DNA from: Ensifer sp. USDA 6670
GTDB lineage: Bacteria; Pseudomonadota; Alphaproteobacteria; Rhizobiales; Rhizobiaceae
Assembly: GCA_000421085.1 (NCBI GenBank)
Contig: ATWE01000004.1
Span: 346,482 to 410,481 of the forward strand
Length of the DNA stretch: 64,000 nt
Direction: 5' to 3'
A program made the position numbers and the translations under genes. The number at the start of each line of letters is the position of its first letter. Positions within the stretch are counted from its first letter, which is position 1. Under the pieces are notes generated by a model. The model did not search any database and had not been told where the DNA came from. It was given only the letters and a program-made list of their open reading frames with translations. Below are positions 34,067-44,693 of this stretch, in pieces.

Positions 34067-36280
34067 TCAATTGTTTGTCGTGCCCGGCATGGTCCGCATG
34101 TTCACGCTGCGATCCGTCGGCTCGAGCACGGCCACCTTGCCGCCGGGCCTTTCGCGCGCCTTGAGCGGTTGCGCTTTCTCGAATGTGTCGCCGATCGTTT
34201 TCAACAGCCGGGTTACGTCCGCGGACAGTGATCGCGGCCGCACGAGCGGCGGCAGGGCGTTCTCGTCCGGCTTCGCAGTTTCAGCGGAGCGCTCCTTGGC
34301 CGGTTTGGCGGGAGCGATTTCGATGCCCGGAATCGCACGGTGCTCGATCCCCTGTTCGGCATAGTCCATCAGCCGCTTGAAGGTCATCGCCGGGAGAGAG
34401 CCGCCGGTCATTTCGTCGGTGGAGGTATAGTCGTCATTGCCGAACCAGACGGCCGTGGTGTAGTCGCCGGTAAAGCCGACGAACCATGCATCGCGATAAG
34501 CCTGTGTCGTCCCGGTCTTGCCGCCGGTGACGATCCCGTTGTCGAGGGCTGCGCGTCGCGCCGTGCCGATGACAGGGATCTGCGTCAGGATGCGGTTCAT
34601 CGACGAAACGGCCTGTTCGCTCAGCACCCTGCGTGGGGGCGGCGCGTCGCGCCCGAAGTCGTAGAGAATGTCGCCGTCATAGTTGAGGATCTGGCTGATG
34701 CCGTGGCGTCGCGACTGGAACCCGCCCGCCGGAAAGACCGCATAGGCGGTCGCCTGGTCGAGCACGGTCACTTCGGAGGTGCCGAGCGGCATGGTCTTGT
34801 CGGTGCGAACCGGGGTCTCGACGCCCATTCTCTTGGCGGTCTCGGCAATGATTTCGGTACCGAGCTTGTCCTTGGCGAGGCGGACCGGAATAGTGTTGAT
34901 CGATCTGGCGAGCGCGTTCATCATCGTTACCCGGCCGGCATATTTGCGGCCGTAGTTCTGCGGCGACCAACCACGCCAGGTGATCGGCGCGTCGACCACG
35001 ACGGTTTCCGGTGTCATACCCTTCTCCATCGCGGCAGCATAGGTATAGACCTTGAAGGACGAACCCGGCTGGCGCAGGGCGCGCGTGGCGCGGTTGAACT
35101 GGCTTTCGCCGTAGTCGCGGCCGCCGACCATCGCCCGTACAGCGCCGCCATGCTCGACCATGACGAGAGCGCCCTGCTTGACCTTGTAGCTCTCGCCATA
35201 TTGCCTGAGGCCCGACTCGACCGCTTCCTCGGCTGCTTGCTGCAGCCCCATGTCGATCGTCGTGCGCACGATCAGCGAATGCTGCGCGAAGGGAGCGGCA
35301 ATGCGTTGGACCTCTTCGAAGGCCCAGTCGAGGAAGAAATCCGGTGCCTTGACCTGGGCACGATCGACCACCGAGGCCGGGGTGAGGCGGGCGGCGATCA
35401 CCTGTCCCTCCGTCATAAGCCCGCCCTGTACGAGATTGCTCAGGACCTCGTTGGCGCGGGCACGGGCCGCCGGCAGGTTCACGTGGGGGGCATAGCGCGC
35501 CGGCGCCTTGAAGAGACCGGCGAGCATCGCCGACTCGGCAAGATTGACGTCGGTAATCGCCTTGCCGAAATAGAATTGCGCCGCCGCTGCCGCGCCGAAG
35601 GTACCGCCGCCCATATAGGCGCGGTCGAGATAGAGGCGGAGGATTTCCTTCTTCGACAGGTTTGATTCGAGCCAGACGGCAAGAAAGGCTTCCTTGATCT
35701 TGCGCTCGATCGTCCTCTCGTTCGAGAGGAACAGGTTCTTGGCCAGCTGCTGTGTGAGTGTCGACCCGCCTTGAACGACCCCGCCGGCGCGAGCGTTCTC
35801 GGTCATGGCGCGTGCGAGCCCGAGAAAATCTATGCCCCAATGGTCGAAGAAGCGCCTGTCTTCCGTGGCGAGGACCGCTTTTATGAGGTGATCCGGCAGC
35901 TCGTCGATCGGGACGGAATCCTCGTGGATGATGCCGCGGTGGCCGATCTCGTTACCGTAGCGGTCGAGAAAGGTGACTGCGAAATCGCTTTGCGCCCGCC
36001 AGTTGCCCTTGGTTTCCTCGAAGGCGGGAAGGGCGAGCGCCAACATCAGCACCGAGCCCGCTGCGCCAAGGGTCATTCCCTCGCCGAGCACTTCGAAGAA
36101 CGCTCTTTTCCAGCCGCGCACGCGAAAGCGGCGGAAGAAGATGGTGGTGTCCTCCCACCACTCGCCGAGCCGGAATCCTGCGCTCCATACGGTCGAATCG
36201 ATCCAGGAATCGATCCGAAGAAAGATGTGTCGCCTTTTCGGCCGGTTGTCCTCTTTCCTCGGTTCCTGCACGGCTTTCAT
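34067..36280 (-). CDS. Bifunctional class A penicillin-binding protein (PBP1 type)
   Basis: The 737-residue protein polymerises and cross-links peptidoglycan. After a charged cytoplasmic segment and one membrane helix (about residues 70-90) comes a GT51 transglycosylase domain with [17 protein letters not shown] (catalytic Glu) and [16 protein letters not shown]. The transpeptidase domain has SSFK ([12 protein letters not shown], near residue 405), SIN ([10 protein letters not shown]) and KTGTT near residue 588. A Pro/Lys-rich tail follows. ATG 36280 is chosen because the upstream frame overlaps the divergent YcgN gene region and looks non-coding. It may share a transcript with the DUF1214/DUF1254 pair. 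Confidence 0.9.
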   Translation of the reverse strand: MKAVQEPRKEDNRPKRRHIFLRIDSWIDSTVWSAGFRLGEWWEDTTIFFRRFRVRGWKRAFFEVLGEGMTLGAAGSVLMLALALPAFEETKGNWRAQSDFAVTFLDRYGNEIGHRGIIHEDSVPIDELPDHLIKAVLATEDRRFFDHWGIDFLGLARAMTENARAGGVVQGGSTLTQQLAKNLFLSNERTIERKIKEAFLAVWLESNLSKKEILRLYLDRAYMGGGTFGAAAAAQFYFGKAITDVNLAESAMLAGLFKAPARYAPHVNLPAARARANEVLSNLVQGGLMTEGQVIAARLTPASVVDRAQVKAPDFFLDWAFEEVQRIAAPFAQHSLIVRTTIDMGLQQAAEEAVESGLRQYGESYKVKQGALVMVEHGGAVRAMVGGRDYGESQFNRATRALRQPGSSFKVYTYAAAMEKGMTPETVVVDAPITWRGWSPQNYGRKYAGRVTMMNALARSINTIPVRLAKDKLGTEIIAETAKRMGVETPVRTDKTMPLGTSEVTVLDQATAYAVFPAGGFQSRRHGISQILNYDGDILYDFGRDAPPPRRVLSEQAVSSMNRILTQIPVIGTARRAALDNGIVTGGKTGTTQAYRDAWFVGFTGDYTTAVWFGNDDYTSTDEMTGGSLPAMTFKRLMDYAEQGIEHRAIPGIEIAPAKPAKERSAETAKPDENALPPLVRPRSLSADVTRLLKTIGDTFEKAQPLKARERPGGKVAVLEPTDRSVNMRTMPGTTNN

Positions 36281-36422
36281 GTCCCGAAGGTTCTGCCTTA
36301 TGCCCGATATTTGCACGGGGCGGCAATCCAATCTACTTGCATATCGCGCAACCCGCCTTAAAAAACCGGCAATTTTCTGCGAAGTTTCCGTGTTGGCTCG
36401 GATTTTACGAAAGTGTGGCTTT

Positions 36423-36890
36423 ATGGGCGAAATGCCTTTCTGGAAGACGAAAGGTCTCGATGAGATGACCGGCGCGGAGTGGGAGAGCCTCTGCGATGGT
36501 TGCGGGCTCTGTTGTCTCAACAAGCTCGAGGATTGGGACAGTTCCGAAATCGCCTGGACTTCGATCCGTTGCACGCTGCTGGACGGAGAAAGCTGTCGTT
36601 GCAAGGACTACGACAATCGCCAGGCAACCGTGCCGGACTGCATTCAGTTGACGCCGAAAGCGGTGCGCGAAATCAGTTGGCTGCCGCCGACCTGCGGTTA
36701 TCGCCTGGTCGCCGAAGGCAGAGATCTCTACTGGTGGCACCCGCTCGTCTCCGGCGATCCGGAGACCGTGCATGCGGCCGGCATATCCGTGCGCGGACGC
36801 ACCGTCGCCGAGGACGGCATCGACATCGAAGATTATGAAGATTATCTCGTGACCTGGCCGCTAGAGGTCGGCAGGGAGCCGGCCGATTAG
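36423..36890 (+). CDS. YcgN-like UPF0260 protein with CxxCxxCC cluster
   Basis: The 155-residue protein has a Cys cluster CDGCGLCC near residue 28, more Cys in [18 protein letters not shown] and PDC, and the conserved [21 protein letters not shown]. This matches the UPF0260/YcgN group of the YkgJ superfamily, thought to bind zinc or iron. Starts at 36423 and 36432 are equally possible. It is divergent from the PBP gene. Confidence 0.87.
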   Translation: MGEMPFWKTKGLDEMTGAEWESLCDGCGLCCLNKLEDWDSSEIAWTSIRCTLLDGESCRCKDYDNRQATVPDCIQLTPKAVREISWLPPTCGYRLVAEGRDLYWWHPLVSGDPETVHAAGISVRGRTVAEDGIDIEDYEDYLVTWPLEVGREPAD

Positions 36891-36951
36891 GGCACGCCGC
36901 AGAGTGCTGCAGCGACTTTGCGTATCCATGAGACGTGCGGCACCGTCCCCG

Positions 36952-37287
36952 TCAGTGACGGCCGTTTTTGGTGACGAGGCTTCTCGGCGCGACATTGCGC
37001 CACGCGGTTTCCATGGACTGGCGAACGAGTTCGTCGTCGGCACCAACGAAATAGAATGACGTCCAGCCGCGTGCGCCCCAGCCGCCGGGAACGGCGGCGC
37101 AGACGCCGGGCTCCATTTCCAGAAGCATTCGCTGCTGGTCCGGCGTGAACTTGAACACGGCGCGACCGGCTTCCGGCAGAGTCATGAAAATCCGGTTGCC
37201 CACACGGAAATCCCGTGCACCGAAATGGGCATTTTCCTGGGTTCCCGGAAGGCTCAGGGCCAGCTTTTCGATTTCTTCGGTCAGCAT
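36952..37287 (-). CDS. MmcQ/YjbR family protein
   Basis: The 111-residue protein (MLTEEIEKLALSLPGTQENAHFGARDFRV) has the MmcQ/YjbR fold signature, a small DNA-binding-like alpha/beta fold, with FKFTPDQQRMLLEMEPG and GGWGARGWTSFYF. Its function is uncertain. The frame is open to 37353; ATG 37287 matches the family start. It converges with the YcgN gene, with a 61-base gap. Confidence 0.82.
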   Translation of the reverse strand: MLTEEIEKLALSLPGTQENAHFGARDFRVGNRIFMTLPEAGRAVFKFTPDQQRMLLEMEPGVCAAVPGGWGARGWTSFYFVGADDELVRQSMETAWRNVAPRSLVTKNGRH

Positions 37288-37354
37288 GCGAGGAGAGTAG
37301 CACGGAATTGCCGATTGGCAAAAATGCCGCGCTGCCGGGCCGCGCCGGAGCAAT

Positions 37355-37495
37355 TCATTCTGCGGGAGGAACGGTCTTCTGTGCAGCCTCGCCGACCGTG
37401 CGCATTTCGCGCCACTCGTTCTCGAACCGCTCGAGCAGCGATTGCGGTATTCTGGATTGCGGTGATACCGGCGGCTTGTTCGCGAGTGTCTTCAT
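37355..37495 (-). CDS. Unlisted small protein of 46 residues with a strong ribosome-binding site
   Basis: Reading leftward from ATG 37495 gives MKTLANKPPVSPQSRIPQSL, then LERFENEWREMRTVGEAAQK and a short end, stopping at TGA 37355-37357. AAAGGAGGACCGG places an optimal AGGAGG five bases before the ATG. The protein is soluble, with a charged helix in the second half. I recognise no family. The strong site is the main support; no membrane helix is present. Confidence 0.6.
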   Translation of the reverse strand: MKTLANKPPVSPQSRIPQSLLERFENEWREMRTVGEAAQKTVPPAE

Positions 37496-37837
37496 CCGGT
37501 CCTCCTTTGGGCGAGATTGTTGGAATGAGCGGACGATTCCACATGATAAAGACTTTGTAAATCAGCGGTTTAAAGGATTTAAACGATTGAAAAAAATTTA
37601 AATCGATTAATTTTCCTGGCAGTCCACAGAAATGTGCAAGCTCACATCGATGCCCGCGCCGAGCTGCCCAAAAGACCAGTTGGCCCGATCTCTGCAATCT
37701 ATGGTCGCTTTCCCCCGTCAGAGGTCAGGCGACCGCCGGACGCGGGCGGCGGACCCTCGTGGCCGACATTCATTTGCCATTCAGCCTGTATCGGTTAATG
37801 ATTCCGGCATAGTGCTTCCCAAGTCGAAAGTGCGTTC
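37496..37837. other. 342-base gap before feuN with an AT-rich block
   Basis: The gap holds an AT-rich block at about 37545-37612 with runs such as GATTGAAAAAAATTTAAATC, which is unlike the GC-rich surroundings. No TTAA pair here has CtrA spacing. It is the shared upstream region of the 46-residue gene and the feuN-feuP-feuQ unit, so promoters and possibly MucR-type binding sites are expected. No gene is supported. Confidence 0.4.
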
Positions 37838-38089
37838 ATGTCTTCAGCATTGACCATAGCCGCGCTCGCCGCAGGCCTCGCAGGCTTTTCTCCGCCTGCC
37901 GTCAACATGCCTACGGTTGTCGTCCGCGTGGCTGGCGATTGCAGCGCGGCCGCCGAGCAGGTGGTCGCCCAGACGGGTGGCGAGCTGCTTTCTGCCCAGC
38001 CGACCGGGGATGGGCAGTGCGTGGTAACGGTGCTCATCCCGGGCAATGGGGGGCGCCCCAAGAAAGTCACGGTCAAAGTGCCTATGTAA
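37838..38089 (+). CDS. feuN: FeuN-like periplasmic modulator of the FeuQ sensor
   Basis: The 83-residue protein has a short signal peptide (SALTIAALAAGLAGFSPPAV) and a small mature domain with two Cys (GDCSAAAE and GQCVVTVLI) that could form a disulfide in the periplasm. In S. meliloti a small gene directly upstream of feuP encodes FeuN, an essential periplasmic protein that holds the FeuP/FeuQ system in check. Position, size, export signal and neighbours all fit. The ribosome-binding site is weak. Confidence 0.8.
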   Translation: MSSALTIAALAAGLAGFSPPAVNMPTVVVRVAGDCSAAAEQVVAQTGGELLSAQPTGDGQCVVTVLIPGNGGRPKKVTVKVPM

Positions 38090-38130
38090 GCTCTTTCGGG
38101 GGTACCCGAAGGCAAGGGAAGTGGACGAGA

Positions 38131-38802
38131 ATGCGCATTCTGATCGTCGAGGACGATACCAATCTGAACAGGCAACTGGCTGACGCTCTGAAGGAGGCCG
38201 GTTATGTCGTCGACCAGGCTTATGACGGCGAAGAGGGCCACTATCTAGGCGATGCGGAACCCTATGATGCGGTCATTCTCGATATCGGCCTTCCGGAGAT
38301 GGACGGCATCACCGTTCTCGAGAAGTGGCGCGCAGACGGCAAGACCATGCCGGTGCTGATCCTGACGGCCCGCGATCGATGGAGCGACAAGGTCGCAGGC
38401 ATCGATGCCGGCGCCGACGATTATGTGGCGAAGCCCTTCCATGTCGAGGAGGTGCTGGCCCGCATCCGTGCGTTGATCCGGCGGGCCGCCGGGCACGCAA
38501 GCTCCGAGATCGTCTGCGGCCCCGTCCGGCTCGACACCAAGGGCTCCAAGGCGACCGTCGCAGGCGTGGCGCTGAAGCTCACATCGCACGAGTTCCGTCT
38601 GCTTTCCTATCTCATGCACCATATGGGACAGGTGGTGTCCCGCACCGAACTGGTCGAGCACATGTATGATCAGGACTTCGATCGAGATTCCAACACGATC
38701 GAGGTTTTCATCGGCCGGCTGCGCAAGAAGATCGGCAATGATCTGATCGAAACGGTGCGCGGCCTCGGATATCGCATGCAAGCACCCGGCAATGGCCATT
38801 AG
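38131..38802 (+). CDS. feuP: FeuP response regulator (OmpR family)
   Basis: The 223-residue protein has a receiver domain (MRILIVEDDTNLNRQL, phospho-Asp in VILDIGLPEMDG, Lys in YVAKPF) and an OmpR-type winged helix (LTSHEFRLLSYLM, then IEVFIGRLRKKIG and VRGLGYRM). In S. meliloti FeuP is needed for cyclic glucan export and osmoadaptation and is phosphorylated by FeuQ. It overlaps feuQ by 11 bases and follows feuN by 41 bases. Confidence 0.9.
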   Translation: MRILIVEDDTNLNRQLADALKEAGYVVDQAYDGEEGHYLGDAEPYDAVILDIGLPEMDGITVLEKWRADGKTMPVLILTARDRWSDKVAGIDAGADDYVAKPFHVEEVLARIRALIRRAAGHASSEIVCGPVRLDTKGSKATVAGVALKLTSHEFRLLSYLMHHMGQVVSRTELVEHMYDQDFDRDSNTIEVFIGRLRKKIGNDLIETVRGLGYRMQAPGNGH

Positions 38803-40177
38803 ATCGCTCACGGCGCGCGTTCTGGCGGTTTCGACCGTCTGGGCCGTCGTTGCCCTCGTGGTGATCGGGGTAGTCATCTCCGCCCTTTATCGGCAGGGCT
38901 CCGAGCGCGGCTTTCAGGATCTGCTGCGGGCGCAGCTTTACAACGTCATCAATTCGATCTCCGTCGACGAGAAAGCCGCGCTCTCCGGGAGCCCGCAGCT
39001 CGGCGACCTGCGTTTTTCCCAGCCGCAGACGGGATGGTATTGGATCGTCGAGCCGATCGGCGAATTCGACACGCCGCCGCTGATATCGACATCGCTCGGC
39101 ACGGCGAAACTGCCGATCGTAAGCGTCGACGAGGTTCCCTTCGACATCCGCTATGAGCGGTTCTACACCACCACGGATCCGTTCGGAAACGAGGTCGAGG
39201 TGGCCGAAACCGAGGTCGTTCTCGACATTCAGGGTCACGCCGCCCGCTTCCGTGTCGCCGGCAACCGCGATGTGCTCGAGGCCGACATAGATCGCTTCAC
39301 GCGCAACCTCACGATCGCCCTGTCCATTTTCGGCCTTGGCGGCCTTGGCGTTAACGCGCTCACGATCCTGTTCGGCCTCAAGCCGCTCGACCAGGTACGC
39401 CGCTCGCTCGAAAAGATCCGCACGGGCGAGAGCGAGCGGCTGGACGGTGCGTTCCCGCGGGAGATCCAACCCCTTGCCAACGAGGTGAACGCGCTGATCG
39501 ACAGCAATCGGCGCATCGTCGAACGCGCGCGCATGCAGGTCGGTAATCTGGCCCACTCGCTCAAAACGCCGATCGCCGTGCTGCTCAACGAGGCGAGGGT
39601 GCTGGAGGTGCCGCACGGGGAGCTGGTCAGGGCCCAGGCGGATGCCATGCAGACACAGGTGCAATCCTATCTCAGCCGCGCCAGGATCGCCGCCCAGCGC
39701 GGGTCGGTTCTGGCGCGGACCGAAGCCCAGCCGGCACTGGAAAGGATCATGCGGGTGATGCGGCGGCTGAACCCGGACAAGCAATTCAGCCTCTCGATCA
39801 ATCCGCCCGGACTGGTGCTGGCGATGGAACAGCAGGACGTCGAGGAAACGGTCGGCAACTTGCTGGAAAACGCCGCCCGTTACGCGCATGATAGGATATC
39901 GCTGAATGTCGAGCCGGCCCCCGAAGATGCGCGCGAAAGGGAGCCGGGCCGCCAATGGATCGTGCTCCAGATCGACGATGACGGACCGGGGCTCGATCCC
40001 GATCAGATCGCGGTGGCGATGAAGCGCGGCAAGCGGCTCGACGAGAGCAAGCCCGGCACTGGGCTCGGTCTTTCGATCGTAAGCGAGATCGTCGGTGAAT
40101 ATCAGGGAAGTGTGGAACTCAGCCGTCGCGATGTGGGAGGGTTGCGGGCCACGCTCGTGCTGCCGGCCGCGGTCTGA
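38792..40177 (+). CDS. feuQ: FeuQ sensor histidine kinase
   Basis: The 461-residue membrane kinase has two helices (about residues 10-33 and 163-185) around a periplasmic sensor domain, where FeuN would act. HAMP follows, then the H-box (QVGNLAHSLKTPIAVLLNEA, near residue 252) and the ATPase domain with ENAARYAHDRI, DDDGPGLDPDQ and GTGLGLSIVSEIV. Overlap with feuP shows translational coupling. Confidence 0.9.
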   Translation: MAIRSLTARVLAVSTVWAVVALVVIGVVISALYRQGSERGFQDLLRAQLYNVINSISVDEKAALSGSPQLGDLRFSQPQTGWYWIVEPIGEFDTPPLISTSLGTAKLPIVSVDEVPFDIRYERFYTTTDPFGNEVEVAETEVVLDIQGHAARFRVAGNRDVLEADIDRFTRNLTIALSIFGLGGLGVNALTILFGLKPLDQVRRSLEKIRTGESERLDGAFPREIQPLANEVNALIDSNRRIVERARMQVGNLAHSLKTPIAVLLNEARVLEVPHGELVRAQADAMQTQVQSYLSRARIAAQRGSVLARTEAQPALERIMRVMRRLNPDKQFSLSINPPGLVLAMEQQDVEETVGNLLENAARYAHDRISLNVEPAPEDAREREPGRQWIVLQIDDDGPGLDPDQIAVAMKRGKRLDESKPGTGLGLSIVSEIVGEYQGSVELSRRDVGGLRATLVLPAAV

Positions 40178-40373
40178 GCGCTAGCCGGATACGACTGATG
40201 CGGGACGATCGTGATCCGGCGGTCACACCCGGACCTGAAAATGCCGGCGCTGACGGCAGGCGGTTGCCTCGACCCGCAGGTGGTGCAAAAAGAACTCGAC
40301 TGGAGCCGGCTGTTTCGATGGATCTTCCCGAGGCGCGACTGGCGACCGACAAGAGGAATGAGTAGCGCGTATC

Positions 40374-40838
40374 ATGAGGAATTACGCAGAAATGACGCGA
40401 GCTTTCGCGTCACGCGGTAGGATCGCGGTGGTGGCTTCGGGTGTAGCCCTCGCCGGCTGTGGCACGACCTCCACCGGCCAAGGCGGGGCGGTTGCCGGAC
40501 TCGGAGCAGCTTCCACCCGCGCTGCATCGTCCGCGACCTACATCGAAGCCCTGCAGGGTGGCGTGGTTTCGCGCCTTGGCGGCGTCGATCTCAGCAAGTC
40601 GGACCGGCAGCGGGCGCTTGAGGCCGAGTATCGCGCTCTCGAGGCCGCCCCGGGCGGGCAGCCCGTCGCCTGGCAAGGGCGGGGCGTCAGCGGCTCCGTC
40701 GTCGCTGCCGCACCCTATCAGGTCGGGTCGCAGAATTGCCGGCAATACAGCCATACGGTGACCGTCAAAAGCCAACAGACCACGGCACGCGGCGCCGCCT
40801 GCCGCAACAGCGATGGAAGTTGGACGCCGCTCACCTGA
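40374..40838 (+). CDS. Outer-membrane lipoprotein of the surface antigen (17-kDa-like) type
   Basis: The 154-residue protein has a lipoprotein signal with lipobox LAGC near residue 29, then a Gly-rich stretch (GQGGAVAGLGAASTRAASSA) and a C-terminal domain with CRQYSHTVTVKSQQTTARGAACRNSDGSW. The end resembles RT0821/Lpp0805-type surface antigen proteins found in alphaproteobacteria. The start may be 40374 or 40392. It lies about 195 bases after feuQ and could extend that transcript. Confidence 0.78.
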   Translation: MRNYAEMTRAFASRGRIAVVASGVALAGCGTTSTGQGGAVAGLGAASTRAASSATYIEALQGGVVSRLGGVDLSKSDRQRALEAEYRALEAAPGGQPVAWQGRGVSGSVVAAAPYQVGSQNCRQYSHTVTVKSQQTTARGAACRNSDGSWTPLT

Positions 40839-41011
40839 GCGGAACCGCCCTCGCATATCGCGAACCGCGGAAGATGTTGAATCGCGGCGGGCTTGCTTTG
40901 GGCGAGCGAATTCTCTCGCGCGGCGGCACTACTTGCGGCGAAACGCCTCAAATATACGTCATTGCCGGTTTTCGTGTTGGAATGACATGGCCCTCATAGT
41001 ATTCCCCAAAC

Positions 41012-42157
41012 ATGTTGTTCTGGATCCTCGTCGCCATTCTGACGGCGGCTGTCGCAGCCGTGCTTCTTCTGCCGCTCATGCGGGCGGCAGAACCACTGCC
41101 GTCTCGCCATAGCCACGACATCGAAGTCTATCGCGATCAGCTCGGCGAGCTGGCGCGGGACCGGGAGACCGGTCTGATCGGAAGCGAGGAAGCCGAGCTG
41201 GCCAGGGCCGAGATCGCCCGCCGCATGCTTGCAGCCAGTGCCGCGGATCAGGCCGTGGCGGAGAGCACGCCCAAGCGGCTGCTATCCAACCGCCTGGCGC
41301 AGGCTTTCATTTTCCTCTGTCTTCCGGCCGTCGGCCTATGTCTCTATTTGACGACCGGGAGCCCCGGCGTGCCGGCGCAGCCGCTCGCGGCTCGGCTTGC
41401 CGACCCCGGCGACGACGTCAACATCCTGATCGCGAAGGCCGAAAACCACCTGGCCCTCAATCCGCAAGACGGCGCCGGCTGGGACCTGCTGGCGCCGATC
41501 TACATGCGCCATGGCCGCCTGGACGACGCCGTCGCCGCCTACGACCGCGCGATCCGCCTGCTCGGGCCGACCCCGGCAAGAATGGGCGGCTATGCCGAGG
41601 CTCTGGTGGCGCAGGCCGGCGGTCTGGTCACAGCCGAGGCACAGAACGCCCTGCAAAAGGCGCTGGCGCTCGACCCTGACGACCCACGCTCCGCATTCTA
41701 CCTCGCACTGGGTCTGAAGCAGGAGGGCAAGCACGCCGATGCGCTCGCGGCGTTCCGCAAACTTGCGGCGCGCTCGCCGGCCGATGCGCCCTGGCTGTCT
41801 CTGGTGAACCAGCATATCGCGGAGCTCGCCGCCGCTCCGGCCGGCCCGGGCCCCGCTGCGCCCGGAAATCCGGCTCCCGGTGATATTACGGCCGCAAAGG
41901 AAATGAATGCCGGCGACCGGCAGGCGATGATCCGCGGCATGGTCGACAGCCTGGCAAGCCGCCTGAAGGAGGACCCAGCCAATCTGGAAGGGTGGATGCG
42001 CCTGGTCCGTTCCTATGTGGTGCTCGACCAAAGAGACAGGGCGAAGGATGCCTTGGACGATGGGCTGAGGGCCTTCCCGGCGACGGGCGCGCAGGGGAAG
42101 CAATTGCTGGCCTTGGCCCGGGAACTGGGGATCGACGCCGGCGGAGAGGCTGAATGA
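41012..42157 (+). CDS. ccmI: Cytochrome c biogenesis protein CcmI (CycH)
   Basis: The 381-residue protein has two membrane helices (about residues 3-24 and 96-115) flanking a cytoplasmic leucine-zipper-like segment ([15 protein letters not shown]), then a periplasmic part with TPR-like repeats ([27 protein letters not shown]). CcmI chaperones apocytochrome c to the haem ligation complex. It is the first gene of the ccmI-E-F-H (cycHJKL) operon, which serves the c-type cytochromes of the cell, including those at 1611-3093. Its TGA overlaps the ccmE start. Confidence 0.92.
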   Translation: MLFWILVAILTAAVAAVLLLPLMRAAEPLPSRHSHDIEVYRDQLGELARDRETGLIGSEEAELARAEIARRMLAASAADQAVAESTPKRLLSNRLAQAFIFLCLPAVGLCLYLTTGSPGVPAQPLAARLADPGDDVNILIAKAENHLALNPQDGAGWDLLAPIYMRHGRLDDAVAAYDRAIRLLGPTPARMGGYAEALVAQAGGLVTAEAQNALQKALALDPDDPRSAFYLALGLKQEGKHADALAAFRKLAARSPADAPWLSLVNQHIAELAAAPAGPGPAAPGNPAPGDITAAKEMNAGDRQAMIRGMVDSLASRLKEDPANLEGWMRLVRSYVVLDQRDRAKDALDDGLRAFPATGAQGKQLLALARELGIDAGGEAE

Positions 42158-42606
42158 CACGCAAGCAGAAAAGATTGGCGATAATCGGCGGCGGCGTGGC
42201 ATTTCTGACGGCAGCTGTGCTGCTCGTCATGTTCGCCTTCAGCCAGGCGGTCGCCTATTTCTATGTTCCGGGCGATCTTGCGAAGGCCGGCGTCGCGCCG
42301 GGGACGCGTATCCGCCTCGGCGGACTTGTCGAGGCGGGCTCCGTCAAGCGCGGCGAGGGCAGGACCATCACCTTCACGGTGACGGATACGCTTGCGACCG
42401 TTCCGGTGACCTATACGGGCATCCTGCCCGACCTCTTCCGAGAGGGTCAGGGCGTGGTGGCCGAGGGTGCGTTTGTCGGCGGCAGCCCGGTTTTCGTTGC
42501 GGACACGGTCCTCGCAAAGCATGATGAGACATACATGCCGAAGGATGTCGCCGACCGCCTGAAGGCCCAGGGCGTAACGCTCGGCGGGGAGGAAAACATC
42601 CGATGA
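42154..42606 (+). CDS. ccmE: Haem chaperone CcmE (CycJ)
   Basis: The 150-residue periplasmic protein is anchored by one N-terminal helix (residues 8-30) and has an OB fold. The haem-binding site is in [11 protein letters not shown] near residue 123 (the H-x3-Y motif), where haem is bound covalently before transfer to CcmF/H. ATGA overlaps tie it to ccmI and ccmF. Confidence 0.95.
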   Translation: MTRKQKRLAIIGGGVAFLTAAVLLVMFAFSQAVAYFYVPGDLAKAGVAPGTRIRLGGLVEAGSVKRGEGRTITFTVTDTLATVPVTYTGILPDLFREGQGVVAEGAFVGGSPVFVADTVLAKHDETYMPKDVADRLKAQGVTLGGEENIR

Positions 42607-44633
42607 TCATCGAACTAGGACACTATGCACTGGTCCTGGCGCTCGCGACCGCGATCATCCAGGGTGTCCTGCCCGTCCTGGGGGTGCGCCGCGGCGACCC
42701 TTCCTTGATGGGACTGGCTGCAAACGCGGCGCTCGTCTGCTTCCTGCTGGTCGCCTTCTCCTTCGCCGTGCTGACATTCGCCTATGTGACATCGGATTTC
42801 TCGGTCAAGAACGTCTGGGAGAACTCGCATTCCCTCAAACCGCTGATCTACAAGATCACCGGGGTCTGGGGAAACCATGAAGGCTCGATGCTTCTCTGGC
42901 TGCTCATTCTCGTCTTCTTTTCCGCGATGGTGGCGCTCTTCGGCCGCAACCTGCCGGAGACGTTGAAGGCGAACGTGCTTGCGGTGCAGGCCTGGATCGC
43001 GACCGCCTTCGCGCTCTTCGTCCTGCTGACCTCCAATCCCTTCGCGCGGCTCGTGCCGGCACCGGGCGAGGGCAGGGACCTTAACCCCGTGCTGCAGGAT
43101 ATCGGGCTCGCGATCCACCCGCCCTTGCTCTATCTCGGCTATGTCGGCTTTTCCGTATGCTTCTCCTTCGCGGTCGCCGCGCTCATCGAGGGGCGCATCG
43201 ACGCGGCCTGGGCGCGATGGGTGCGGCCGTGGACACTCGCCGCCTGGACCTTTCTCACGGCCGGCATCGCCATGGGCTCGTACTGGGCCTACTACGAGCT
43301 CGGCTGGGGCGGCTGGTGGTTCTGGGACCCGGTCGAGAACGCCTCCTTCATGCCGTGGCTCGCCGGAACGGCACTTCTGCACTCGGCCCTGGTCATGGAG
43401 AAGCGCGAAGCACTGAAGATCTGGACCGTGCTGCTGGCGATCATGACCTTTTCGCTGTCGCTGCTCGGCACGTTCCTGGTGCGCTCCGGCGTGCTGACAT
43501 CCGTCCATGCCTTCGCCACCGACCCGACCCGCGGCGTCTTCATTCTCGCCATCCTGGTCGTCTTCATCGGCGGCGCGTTTTCGCTCTTTGCCTTCCGTGC
43601 CTCCCATCTCAAGGCCGGGGGAATATTCGCACCGGTTTCGCGCGAGGGTGCGCTCGTCGTGAACAACCTGATCTTGACGACGGCCACGGCGACGGTGCTG
43701 ACCGGCACTCTGTATCCGCTGGTGCTCGAAGCGCTGACCGGCGACAAGATTTCGGTCGGCGCGCCGTTCTTCAATATGACGTTCGGTCTGCTGATGCTGC
43801 CGCTCATCGCCGTCGTTCCCTTCGGTCCGCTGCTTGCCTGGAAGCGCGGCGACCTTGCCGGTGCGGCGCAACGGCTGTTTGCGGCTGCGGCCCTCGGCCT
43901 GCTTGCCGCGGCGATCTGCTATTACGCGGTAAATGGTGGCCCGGTTTTGGCTCCCTTCGGCCTCGGCCTCGGCGTCTACCTGATCCTGGGAGCGCTCACC
44001 GATCTCGTCCTGCGCTCCGGTCTCGGCAAGGTGGCGGCGGGCGTCGCCTGGAGACGGCTTTCGGGCCTGCCGCGTTCCGCTTTCGGCACTGCGCTCGCCC
44101 ATATCGGGCTCGGAATCACCCTGATCGGGATTGTCACGGTCACGGCTTTCGAAACGGAAACGGTCGTTGAGATGAAAGCTGGGGCGGTGGTCGATGTCGG
44201 GCGTTACAGCCTGCGTTTCGACGGCATGCGTGAAGCGCGCGGGCCGAACTATACCGAGGATGCCGGCCATTTCACCATCAGCCGAGGCGGTGTTGAGGTT
44301 TCCGAAATCTGGTCGTCGAAGCGGCTTTATTCGGCGCGCCGCATGCCGACCACCGAGGCGGGGATCCGGACCTTCGGTCTGAGCCAGCTCTATGTTTCCT
44401 TGGGCGACGATATGGCGGACGGCGGCATCGTCGTCCGCATCTGGTGGAAACCGCTGATCCTGTGCATCTGGGGCGGCGCCCTCGTAATGATGGCCGGCGG
44501 CGTCGTTTCGCTCAGCGACCGGCGCCTTCGCGTCGGCGCGCCGGCGCGTGCCAGAAAGGCCCTCGCCCAAGATCACGATGGTTTTAGGTCGGATCGACCT
44601 AAAATCATCAACGTGATCGATTCTAAAGGTTAG
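42603..44633 (+). CDS. ccmF: Haem lyase subunit CcmF (CycK)
   Basis: The 676-residue integral membrane protein has the tryptophan-rich signature [18 protein letters not shown] (near residue 240), [10 protein letters not shown], and about 15 membrane segments, with haem-ligating His residues in the usual places. With CcmH and CcmI it attaches haem to apocytochrome c. The last about 20 residues are encoded by the first palindrome of repeat copy 2 and do not look like normal CcmF; the family usually ends soon after the last helix. Confidence 0.93.
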   Translation: MIIELGHYALVLALATAIIQGVLPVLGVRRGDPSLMGLAANAALVCFLLVAFSFAVLTFAYVTSDFSVKNVWENSHSLKPLIYKITGVWGNHEGSMLLWLLILVFFSAMVALFGRNLPETLKANVLAVQAWIATAFALFVLLTSNPFARLVPAPGEGRDLNPVLQDIGLAIHPPLLYLGYVGFSVCFSFAVAALIEGRIDAAWARWVRPWTLAAWTFLTAGIAMGSYWAYYELGWGGWWFWDPVENASFMPWLAGTALLHSALVMEKREALKIWTVLLAIMTFSLSLLGTFLVRSGVLTSVHAFATDPTRGVFILAILVVFIGGAFSLFAFRASHLKAGGIFAPVSREGALVVNNLILTTATATVLTGTLYPLVLEALTGDKISVGAPFFNMTFGLLMLPLIAVVPFGPLLAWKRGDLAGAAQRLFAAAALGLLAAAICYYAVNGGPVLAPFGLGLGVYLILGALTDLVLRSGLGKVAAGVAWRRLSGLPRSAFGTALAHIGLGITLIGIVTVTAFETETVVEMKAGAVVDVGRYSLRFDGMREARGPNYTEDAGHFTISRGGVEVSEIWSSKRLYSARRMPTTEAGIRTFGLSQLYVSLGDDMADGGIVVRIWWKPLILCIWGGALVMMAGGVVSLSDRRLRVGAPARARKALAQDHDGFRSDRPKIINVIDSKG

Positions 44634-44679
44634 ACCGGCATGCGGGCGGAAAACCGTCGACACTTTTCCTTATCCCGCA
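44571..44679 (-). repeat. RIME-like mosaic repeat, copy 2, overlapping the ccmF 3' end
   Basis: Read on the minus strand this copy has the same blocks as copies 1 and 3, from GCGGGATAAGGAAAAGT through GGTTTTCCGCCCGCAT to ACCATCGTGATC. On the plus strand GATCACGATG and CATCAACGTGATC frame a long palindrome centred near 44594, with TTTTAGGTCGG and CGACCTAAAA as its inner arms. It spans the last 21 codons of ccmF and most of the ccmF-ccmH gap. Confidence 0.8.
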
Positions 44680-44693
44680 CTGGGAGCTGCGGA

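Noticed and set aside
42615..44663. 682-codon open frame on the strand opposite ccmF
   Set aside because: It is rich in Arg, Gly, His and Gln, has no recognisable domain and mirrors a conserved gene; such shadows are common in GC-rich DNA.
44640..44693. Upstream ATG for ccmH at 44640
   Set aside because: The extra 18 codons come from the repeat element and would block the signal peptide.
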